This document shows positions 1-5,092 of a DNA stretch of 5,873 nt, piece after piece. This DNA comes from an uncultured Acidimicrobiales bacterium (lineage in GTDB: Bacteria > Actinomycetota > Acidimicrobiia > Acidimicrobiales > Iamiaceae): NCBI GenBank assembly GCA_937926025.1, contig CALANQ010000462.1, forward strand, positions 1 through 5,873, read 5' to 3'. Made by a program: the position numbers and the translations under genes. Numbering within the stretch: the stretch's first letter is position 1; every line of letters begins with the position of its first letter. The notes beneath the pieces were generated by a model. It was not told where the DNA came from, searched no databases, and saw nothing but the letters and a program-made list of their open reading frames with translations.

Positions 1-595
1 CCAGGGCGTGCGCGGCCTGCTCGGGCGCACCAACGGCGGCATGATCGTCCACCTCGGCGTCATCATGCTGGCCGTCGCCTTCACCGCCTCCAACGCCTAC
101 CAGTCCGAGCGCGAGGCCCGGATGTGCGTCACCGCCAAGGAGGGGTGCCCGTCCACCATCACCATGGCCGGCCACGACATCACCTACCTCGGCCCGGTCG
201 ACCGGTCCACGGCCGCCCGCACGCAGATCAGCGCCCGGCTCAGCATCGACGGCAAGGTCTACGAGCCGGGCATCCAGCAGTTCCCCAACGGCAACCAGCA
301 GATCGGCAAGCCGACGGTGAAGAACACGCCGCGCGACAGCCTGCTCATCGCCCTGCTGAACCCGCCCAGCGGGTCCGGTGACGCCAGCAGCGTGCAGATC
401 CGCATCGTGCACCAGCCGCTCATCGTGTGGCTCTGGACCGGTGGAGCGGTGATGGCGTTCGGGTCGCTGCTGGCCGCCTTCCCCGGCAAGCGCCGCAACC
501 CCACCGATCCGGTGTCGGCCCCCATCGCCGCCGGCGGCCCCCCGCCGGACCCGGAGCCCGAACCCGAACCGGTCCCGGTCGGAGCCGGCGCATGA
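1..595 (+). CDS. ccmF: Cytochrome c maturation protein CcmF, C-terminal part (5' partial)
   Basis: This is the C-terminal end of the System I cytochrome c haem lyase, a polytopic membrane protein that passes haem from CcmE to apocytochrome c on the outer face of the membrane. The frame is open to the left edge (first full codon at 2), so the WWD domain lies outside the window. Visible in order (residues counted from the GTG at 8) are: a membrane segment with a GGMIVHLGVI motif whose His16 probably matches the haem b ligand His491 of E. coli CcmF; an extracytoplasmic domain (about 30-135) with a TPRDSLLIALL stretch typical of the family; a last membrane segment (about 136-158, LIVWLWTGGAVMAFGSLLA); and a cytoplasmic tail rich in Pro-Glu (about 178-191). 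A Cys pair, C40 and C47, lies in the outer domain and is not a family hallmark I know. The stop overlaps the next start by 4 bp. Confidence 0.93.
   Translation, partial: QGVRGLLGRTNGGMIVHLGVIMLAVAFTASNAYQSEREARMCVTAKEGCPSTITMAGHDITYLGPVDRSTAARTQISARLSIDGKVYEPGIQQFPNGNQQIGKPTVKNTPRDSLLIALLNPPSGSGDASSVQIRIVHQPLIVWLWTGGAVMAFGSLLAAFPGKRRNPTDPVSAPIAAGGPPPDPEPEPEPVPVGAGA
581..584 (+). promoter_or_regulatory. Ribosome binding site of the ccmG-like gene
   Basis: GGAG lies 7 nt before the ATG at 592, inside the 3' end of ccmF. It supports this ATG over the second ATG at 601, and the ATGA overlap suggests coupled translation. Confidence 0.6.
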
Positions 596-1170
596 CCGTC
601 ATGTACGCCGCCCTCGCCGTCGGCGTGGTCATGGCCCTGCTCGTGGTGCTGCTGCTCACCCGCCAGAACGCAGAGGAGCGGTCCACCGCCAGCCCGCTGC
701 TGGGCAAGACCGCGCCCGCGCTCAACGGCAAGCCGCTCCAGGGCGACTCGTTCGACATCGGCGCCACCGACCGCTGGTTGCTGGTGAACTTCTTCGCCAC
801 CTGGTGCGTCCCCTGCGTCGAGGAGCACCCGCAGCTGCGGAAGCTGGCCAAGGACGGCGAGGAGTCCGGCAACCTCGAGGTGGTCAGCGTCGTCTACGGC
901 GACAAGGCGGCCGCCGTCGAGCAGTTCTTCCAGGACAAGGGCGGCGACTGGACGGTCCTGGACTCCGACAACGGCCGCACCGCACTGGACTGGGGCGTTG
1001 CCAAGGTGCCGGAGTCGTTCCTGGTGTCGCCCACGGGCGTGGTGGTCGAACGGTTCCAGGGCGGCGTGGTGGCCTCCGACATCGAGGACCTCATCGCCCA
1101 GTACGAGGCGCAGGCCACCTCCGGCAGCTCGGACGGCTCGGGCTCCGATGGCTCGGGGACGGGCTCGTGA
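592..1170 (+). CDS. ccmG: CcmG/TlpA-like membrane-anchored thiol-disulfide oxidoreductase
   Basis: A 192-residue thioredoxin-fold protein that in System I reduces the disulfide of CcmH or apocytochrome c before haem attachment. An N-terminal membrane anchor (about 4-22) precedes the extracytoplasmic thioredoxin domain (about 38-172). The active site is WCVPC, with Cys72 and Cys75, in the context NFFATWCVPCVEEHP, which fits the acidic residues usual after the CxxC of CcmG/ResA/TlpA. The cis-proline is probably Pro140 in GVAKVPESFLVSPTG, matching the GVxxxPExF pattern of CcmG. The last 17 residues are a Gly/Ser/Asp low-complexity tail. The ATG overlaps the ccmF stop (ATGA) and has GGAG 7 nt upstream; a longer upstream reading in this frame is only a shadow of ccmF. 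The name ccmG rests on fold plus operon position, since sequence alone does not separate it from other TlpA-like proteins. Confidence 0.92.
   Translation: MTVMYAALAVGVVMALLVVLLLTRQNAEERSTASPLLGKTAPALNGKPLQGDSFDIGATDRWLLVNFFATWCVPCVEEHPQLRKLAKDGEESGNLEVVSVVYGDKAAAVEQFFQDKGGDWTVLDSDNGRTALDWGVAKVPESFLVSPTGVVVERFQGGVVASDIEDLIAQYEAQATSGSSDGSGSDGSGTGS
1117..1167 (+). repeat. Degenerate GGCTCG-type repeats coding a Gly/Ser/Asp tail
   Basis: The end of the thioredoxin gene has several imperfect copies of a GGCTCGG/GGCTCCG unit, coding a Ser-Gly-Asp-rich tail after the last helix of the domain. It probably forms a flexible extracytoplasmic extension and is a likely site of length variation between strains. 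Confidence 0.45.
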
Positions 1171-1688
1171 GCGCGCCGGACAAGGGGGGCCTCCGGGCCT
1201 GGGCGCCGTGGATCGCCATGGCGGTCGTCGTGGTGGTGGCGCTGGCCATCGGCACCTTCGCCCGGTCCGAGCCAACCCCCGAGGAGCGGGCCCAGAACCT
1301 GGCGGAGACCATCCGCTGCCCCTCCTGCAAGAGCCAGTCGGTGGCGTCGTCGGACACCCCGTCCTCGCAGGGCGTGCGCCAGCTCATCAAGGAGCGCATC
1401 GAGGCCGGCGACTCCGACGAGCAGATCCGTGACTTCGTGGCCTCCCGCTACTCCCGGGAGATCCTGCTCGACCCGTCGGGCAGCGGCTTCGGGACCCTGG
1501 TGTGGGCGCTGCCGGTCATCATGGTCATCGCCGCCCTCGCCGGGCTCGTGTACCGCTTCCGGGACTACCGCCCCGGCGGTCGGGCCGTCACCCAGGAGGA
1601 CCGCGACCTCGTGGCCCGCGCCCTCGACGACGACCCCGGTGCTCCCGCCGACGCCGATCCGGCGGATCCGGTCGAGGAGCCGGTGTGA
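1167..1688 (+). CDS. ccmH: Cytochrome c maturation protein CcmH (RCxxC thiol-redox subunit)
   Basis: A 173-residue CcmH/CycL/NrfF-family protein, which in System I works with CcmG to reduce apocytochrome c and pass it to CcmF. The signature is IRCPSCKSQSVASSDT with Cys51 and Cys54, close to the family pattern LRCxxCQNQSIxxSxA. It is followed by the usual helical region with GDSDEQIRDFVASRYSREIL (about 81-100). There is an N-terminal membrane segment or uncleaved signal (about 14-30) and a second membrane segment (about 109-129, LVWALPVIMVIAALAGLVYRF), placing the cysteines outside and an acidic Asp/Pro/Ala tail (about 150-173) inside. The GTG start overlaps the ccmG stop in GTGA, with a weak GGGGA 7 nt upstream. 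The open frame runs further upstream but only as a shadow of ccmG. It has the CcmH part only, unlike E. coli, where CcmH and CcmI are fused. Confidence 0.95.
   Translation: MSAPDKGGLRAWAPWIAMAVVVVVALAIGTFARSEPTPEERAQNLAETIRCPSCKSQSVASSDTPSSQGVRQLIKERIEAGDSDEQIRDFVASRYSREILLDPSGSGFGTLVWALPVIMVIAALAGLVYRFRDYRPGGRAVTQEDRDLVARALDDDPGAPADADPADPVEEPV
1675..1679 (+). promoter_or_regulatory. Ribosome binding site of the ccmI-like gene
   Basis: AGGAG lies 5 nt before the GTG at 1685, within the end of ccmH. It fixes the start at the GTGA overlap. Confidence 0.6.
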
Positions 1689-2497
1689 CCGCGCCTGCTG
1701 CGCCCAAGAAGCGCGCCTCCCGGCGGTCCGCCCTCGATCCCGACGAGCTGGCCGCCCTGGAGGAGCAGCGCGACTTCCTGCTGCGCTCGCTGGCCGACCT
1801 GGATCGGGAGCACGACGCCGGCGACCTCGAGGACGACGACTACCAGACCCTCCGCGACGACTACACGGCCCGCGCCGCCGACGTGCTGCGGGCCCTCGAC
1901 GAGCAGCGGGCCGCCTTCGACGATGCCCGCCGCCCCCGCAACCTCGGCCGCACGCTGGCCTGGGTGGGCGGCGTCGCCGTGTTCGCCATCGTGTCGGGCG
2001 TGGTGGTGGCCGGGGCGCTGGGTGCCCGCAAGGCCGGCGAGTCGTCCTCGGGCGGCATCTCGGTGGAGCAGACCAGCACCCAGAAGGCCAACGCGTGCAT
2101 CCCCAAGATGCAGACCGACCCGCAGGGCGCCTCGGACTGCTTCGAGGGCATCCTCAAGGACGATCCGAAGAACGTCGTGGCCCTCACCTGGTCGGCGTGG
2201 CAGCTCTCGCTCAGCGCCGACAACTTCGACGAGACGGAGCAGCTCACCGCCAAGGCCCTGGCCGCGGTGCGCTTGGACGACGCCGTGGAGAGCGACCCGA
2301 ACTACAGCTACGCCCGGGCCTTCCGGGCCATCGTCGCCTACCGCAACGGCCGCTACGACGACGCCGCCCGGTACCTGCAGGACTTCAAGGACCACGACCC
2401 GGCCGCCGACGCCGCCGCCATCATCCAGCAGATGGACCTGGAGGCGAACCTCGCCGCCGCGCAGGCCGGCGCAACCACCACGACCACCACGCCCTGA
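1685..2497 (+). CDS. ccmI: CcmI/CycH-like TPR protein of cytochrome c maturation
   Basis: A 270-residue protein, probably the apocytochrome c chaperone of System I. The N-terminal part (about 18-75) is a charged helical stretch in which EEQRDFLLRSLADLDREHDAGDLEDDDYQTLRDDY resembles the CcmI pattern L-xx-LExDxxxGxLxxxDYxxLR. One membrane segment (about 89-113) follows, then an extracytoplasmic helical region (about 133-258) with TPR-like spacing (LKDDPKNVVALTWSAWQL, ESDPNYSYARAFRAIVAYRNGRYDDAARYL). Canonical CcmI begins with an extra membrane segment before the charged region; here none is present, so the N-terminus should be cytoplasmic. Two cysteines, C138 and C152, lie in the outer part. 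The protein ends in a run of six threonines and proline. Its GTG overlaps the ccmH stop. The assignment rests on the motif, TPR content and operon position; a generic TPR membrane protein is the alternative. Confidence 0.82.
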   Translation: MTAPAAPKKRASRRSALDPDELAALEEQRDFLLRSLADLDREHDAGDLEDDDYQTLRDDYTARAADVLRALDEQRAAFDDARRPRNLGRTLAWVGGVAVFAIVSGVVVAGALGARKAGESSSGGISVEQTSTQKANACIPKMQTDPQGASDCFEGILKDDPKNVVALTWSAWQLSLSADNFDETEQLTAKALAAVRLDDAVESDPNYSYARAFRAIVAYRNGRYDDAARYLQDFKDHDPAADAAAIIQQMDLEANLAAAQAGATTTTTTP

Positions 2498-2521
2498 CGG
2501 TCGGCCGGTCAGAGGGTCAGG
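2493..2521. terminator. Possible bidirectional hairpin between convergent genes
   Basis: CCTGAC at 2493-2498 and GTCAGG at 2516-2521 are perfect inverted repeats around a 17-nt GC-rich loop that contains the palindrome CGGCCG (2502-2507). Each arm contains the stop codon of one of the two converging genes, whose stops are 19 bp apart. There is no T-tract on either side, and the 6-bp stem with a long loop is weak, so a terminator role is only suggested by position. Confidence 0.25.
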
Positions 2522-3368
2522 CAGGTAGCGGCGGGAGGCCGATCGGGTTCGGGTACCGGAGTACGCCGCCCCGGGACACGGCGCTGGCCACCGGGGTGAG
2601 CAGCTCCACCACCCGGGTGCGCTCCATCTCGTCGAGGGCCAGCCACGGTGCGGCCGCCAGGTGATCGGTGGTGTGCTCGACGGAGCGGCGCAGGTCGAGG
2701 CCGGCGTCGGTGAGCGAGCCTCCCTCGTCGACCAGGTCGCGGTGGCGGAGGCGGTCGACCGCGGCCGCCCAGTCGTCGGCGCTCCAGCCCCGGGTGCGCT
2801 GGAGGTCCTCGGGGTCGGCCCCCTGCTCCAGCGCGATCAGCACGTGCGCCTCAAGGCCGTCGACGCCGGCGGCGGTGAGGGCGGCCACGTGGCCGTCGCC
2901 CCGGTGCTCCCGCAGTGCGGTGCACCGCTGCCACAGCGCCTCGACCTCGTCCGTCGGCAGCGGGAGATCCCGGTTGGCGGCGAACAGCGCCCGGCCCGGC
3001 GCCGCCCCCGCGGCGATGGCGGCGTCGAGGAAGGGGGCCACCGCCCGGGCCACGTCGTCCATCGCCGGGGCGACCCGCCGCAGCGTGGCCGCCGCCGCCC
3101 GGGCTCGCGCCGCGACCAGCGCCTCGGGCGCTACGACGGTCCACACATCGGGCACCCAGCGCCGCACGAACGCAGGCGAGAAGTTGAAGAAGGTGGCGTC
3201 CACCACCCCCGGGGCCACCGGCCCCAGCGGGGCGGCGCGGAAGCCGAAGTAGCCCATCCAGAACCCGGTCGCGCCCAGCTCGCGCCCGGCCTCCTGGGTC
3301 TCCTCGCCGAAGTAGGTGACGGCGTGGAGCGTCTCGATCCGCAGCCACAGCTCGCGTGCGAACTCCAT
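2517..3368 (-). CDS. SCO6745/SalK-family protein with winged-helix-like C-terminal part
   Basis: A 283-residue protein matching my memory of the SCO6745 (SalK-like) family of actinobacteria, whose biochemical role is not established. Family-like features are an N-terminal LWLRIETLHAVTYF (about 7-20), FWMGYFGFRAAPLGP (36-50), a FFNFSPAFV stretch (60-68) and LREHRGDGHVAAL (152-164). After these, about 185-240 reads like a MarR-type winged helix: RGWSADDWAAAVDRL, a short DEGGSLTDAG wing, then RRSVEHTTDHLAAAPW. No catalytic motif, signal peptide or membrane segment is evident. The ATG at 3368 has GGAGG upstream with an unusually short 3-nt spacer. The frame stays open for another 120 codons upstream, but these overlap sixA and look like a Gly/Arg-rich shadow. 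It is last in the minus-strand cluster, 29 bp after sixA. A regulatory role is possible but unproven. Confidence 0.85.
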   Translation of the reverse strand: MEFARELWLRIETLHAVTYFGEETQEAGRELGATGFWMGYFGFRAAPLGPVAPGVVDATFFNFSPAFVRRWVPDVWTVVAPEALVAARARAAAATLRRVAPAMDDVARAVAPFLDAAIAAGAAPGRALFAANRDLPLPTDEVEALWQRCTALREHRGDGHVAALTAAGVDGLEAHVLIALEQGADPEDLQRTRGWSADDWAAAVDRLRHRDLVDEGGSLTDAGLDLRRSVEHTTDHLAAAPWLALDEMERTRVVELLTPVASAVSRGGVLRYPNPIGLPPLPA

Positions 3369-3397
3369 GGTCCTCCGATCGGGTCCGGGGTGGGCGG

Positions 3398-3874
3398 TCA
3401 GGTGTCGCCGTCGGGCGGCGGGACCGCCAGGATGTGGGTGATCTGGCCGTCGGCCACCGTGCACACGTAGCGGCCGGCCTTGCTGATGGCCCGGGGCCCC
3501 TCGAGCTCCGCGCCCCGTCGGGTGGCGGTGGCGACCACCGCGGGGATCACGTCGCCGTGGCTGCACGCGGCCACCACCCGCCCCTCGGCCGCCGCAGCCA
3601 GCAGGGCATCGAGCGCGGGCGGTCCGTCGTTGCCCTCGTCGAGCACGTCCACCACCTGCACCTCCAGGCCGGTGGCCTCGGCCAGCGGGACCAGCGTCTG
3701 GCGGCACCGCAGCGACGGGCTGCTCCACAGCTCGTCGATGCCGGCGTCGGCCAGCGCAGCGGCGACGGCCTTGGCCTGGCCCTCGCCCCGGGGGGAGAGC
3801 GGCCGCTTGTGGTCGGCCTTGTCCCAGGCCGACCGGCTGCCGGCGTGAGCGTGGCGGATGAGGTGGATCTTCAT
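3398..3874 (-). CDS. sixA: SixA-like histidine phosphatase
   Basis: A 158-residue member of the histidine phosphatase (phosphoglycerate mutase-like) superfamily, of the short SixA type. The N-terminal IHLIRHAHAG holds the catalytic motif with Arg7 and the phospho-accepting His8. SSPSLRCRQT (51-60) gives the conserved phosphate-binding arginine (Arg56). SHGD (105-108) provides the second active-site His106, and the acidic Glu80 region (VLDEGNDG) is near the expected proton donor. E. coli SixA removes phosphate from histidine phosphotransfer proteins; in actinobacteria the substrate of such proteins is usually unknown, so small phosphoesters are equally possible. The ATG at 3874 puts the beta strand and RHA motif right at the N-terminus, as usual, with AGGA 11 nt upstream. 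An in-frame ATG at 3928 would add 18 unrelated-looking residues and overlap the upstream gene, so it is less likely. Confidence 0.9.
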   Translation of the reverse strand: MKIHLIRHAHAGSRSAWDKADHKRPLSPRGEGQAKAVAAALADAGIDELWSSPSLRCRQTLVPLAEATGLEVQVVDVLDEGNDGPPALDALLAAAAEGRVVAACSHGDVIPAVVATATRRGAELEGPRAISKAGRYVCTVADGQITHILAVPPPDGDT

Positions 3875-3914
3875 CGCTGTGGCGTTCCTGGGGGAGGGGG
3901 AGGAAGGGGTGAGA
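3875..3914. other. Short intergenic gap with a purine-rich tract
   Basis: The 40 bp between the desulfurase stop and the sixA start contain a 20-nt all-purine run on the + strand (3890-3909) made of G5, G5, G2 and G4 tracts separated by A. The minus-strand transcript would be pyrimidine-rich here. No hairpin or promoter is recognisable. Confidence 0.5.
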
Positions 3915-5081
3915 TCAGCCTGACCCATCGGCCAGGCTCGCGCCCAACGCGCGCAGGTGGTCGATGGTCACGGGCAGGGCGGCGAGCAGGCGGTCGATGT
4001 CGGCGTCGGTGGTGCTCCAGCCGACCGACATCCGCAGGGAGCGGTGCGCATCCACGCCCATCGCCGCCAGCACGGGCGACGGCTCCAGCGATTCGGTGGC
4101 GCAGGCGCTGCCGGAGTGGGCGGCGATGCCGGCCCTGTCCAGCCCGAGCAGGACGCCCTGCGGCTCCACGCCGTCGATGCCGACGCACACCAGGTGGGGG
4201 AGGCGGTGGTGGGGATCGCCGAACGGCGTCACGCCGTCGAGGTCGGCGACCGCGGTGCGGATGCGCTGCGCCTGCTCCGCCGACCGCTCGGCCTCGGCGA
4301 GCAGGGTCCCGGTCAGCTCCTGGGCGGCGGCACCGAGCCCGACCAGCGCCGCGACGGGCTCCAGGCCGGCGCGCCGCGCCCGCTCCTGGTCGCCGCCCAG
4401 CAGCAGGGGTGCGAGGCGCAGCCCGCGCCGCACCAGCAGCGCGCCGGTGCCGGCTGGTCCGCCGAGCTTGTGACCGCTGATGGAGAGGAGATCGGCGCCG
4501 AGCTCGTCGAAGGCGATGGGCACCCGTCCCGCGGCTTGGGCGGCATCGACGTGGACCAGGACGCCGCGCTCCCGGCAGGCCGACACCACCTCCGCCACCG
4601 GCTGCACCGTCCCCACCTCGTGGTTGCCCCACTGGACGTGGACCAGCGCGGTCTCGGGACGGATGGCGTCGAGCACCGCATCGGCCTCGACCCGGCCGTG
4701 ACCGTCGACAGGCACCACGGTCACCGCACCGGACCGCTCGGCGTCGAAGCGCACCGCCGAGTGCTCCACCGCGGTGACCACCTGGTGGGTGCGGCCCTCG
4801 TCGTCGACCAGGCCCCGGGTCCGGGACCGGTCGGCGGCGCCGTGGACGGCGGCGGCGATGGCCTCCGTCGCGCCGCTGGTGAACACCACCTCGCGGCTGC
4901 GCGCCCCGAGGAGCGCGGCCACCTGCTCGCGCGCCTGCTCCAGCGCCACCCGGCTGGCCAGGCCCTCCTCGTGGATCCGACCGGGGTCGCCCGTGAGGTC
5001 CGTGAGCGCCGCCACCATCGCCTCGCGCGCCACCGGCCGCAACGGCACGGTGGACGCGTGGTCGAGGTAGGCGCGGCTCAC
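3915..5081 (-). CDS. Class I cysteine desulfurase (NifS/IscS type)
   Basis: A 388-residue PLP enzyme that converts cysteine to alanine and a protein-bound persulfide, supplying sulfur for Fe-S clusters or tRNA thiolation. It starts with the usual YLDHAST. Key residues are TSGATEA (68-74), His107 in EHSAVRF (stacks on PLP), Asp179 in HVDAAQAAGR (pyridine nitrogen), Lys205 in SGHKLGGPAG (Schiff base), and Cys327 in SGSACATESLEPSPVL, the catalytic cysteine in a class I loop. Arg350 lies in LRMSVGWSTTDADID. The usual NNE motif near E. coli Asn155 reads NHE here (153-155). The tail after Cys327 is 61 residues and lacks the IscU-binding end of E. coli IscS, so I give no symbol. The GTG start is 9 bp after the amidohydrolase stop and in the same frame. 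No thiolase or Fe-S scaffold gene is adjacent in the window. Confidence 0.95.
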   Translation of the reverse strand: MSRAYLDHASTVPLRPVAREAMVAALTDLTGDPGRIHEEGLASRVALEQAREQVAALLGARSREVVFTSGATEAIAAAVHGAADRSRTRGLVDDEGRTHQVVTAVEHSAVRFDAERSGAVTVVPVDGHGRVEADAVLDAIRPETALVHVQWGNHEVGTVQPVAEVVSACRERGVLVHVDAAQAAGRVPIAFDELGADLLSISGHKLGGPAGTGALLVRRGLRLAPLLLGGDQERARRAGLEPVAALVGLGAAAQELTGTLLAEAERSAEQAQRIRTAVADLDGVTPFGDPHHRLPHLVCVGIDGVEPQGVLLGLDRAGIAAHSGSACATESLEPSPVLAAMGVDAHRSLRMSVGWSTTDADIDRLLAALPVTIDHLRALGASLADGSG

Positions 5082-5088
5082 CTCCGCA

Positions 5089-5092
5089 CCCT
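5089..5092 (-). promoter_or_regulatory. Ribosome binding site of the cysteine desulfurase, overlapping the upstream stop
   Basis: On the minus strand the upstream stop TAG runs into AGGG, 7 nt before the GTG at 5081. A second GGAG abuts the GTG with no spacer and is probably not the one used. Only three non-start codons separate the TAG from the GTG, so GTG is the only start that keeps the conserved N-terminus. The overlap of binding site and stop suggests translational coupling. Confidence 0.5.

Noticed and set aside
259..1275. Open frame of 338 codons on the minus strand opposite ccmF and ccmG
   Set aside because: Its product is Arg/Gly/Ala/His-rich without recognisable motifs, and it lies opposite genes with clear active sites. 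Long antisense frames are expected at this G+C content.
1565..2395. Minus-strand open frame of 276 codons opposite ccmH and ccmI
   Set aside because: Val/Gly-rich with no family motif or membrane pattern that fits, and mirror of the coding strand codon bias.
2493..2521. Strong intrinsic terminator
   Set aside because: The stem is only 6 bp with a 17-nt loop and no T-tract, so only a weak, low-confidence element was kept.
3369..3728. 120-codon N-terminal extension of the SCO6745-family gene
   Set aside because: It overlaps most of sixA, has a Gly/Arg/Pro-rich shadow composition, and the family N-terminus starts at the ATG at 3368.
3875..3928. Upstream ATG at 3928 for sixA
   Set aside because: It would add 18 residues before the conserved IHLIRHA strand, overlap the desulfurase end, and has no clear ribosome binding site.
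3356..4480. Plus-strand open frame of 374 codons across sixA and the desulfurase
   Set aside because: It changes composition midway, has very high Arg/Gly/Ala/Pro, and runs antisense to two genes with intact catalytic motifs.
3871..4632. Minus-strand 253-codon frame inside the desulfurase gene
   Set aside because: A shifted-frame shadow rich in Arg/Gly/Ala; the overlapping frame holds the real PLP and cysteine motifs.
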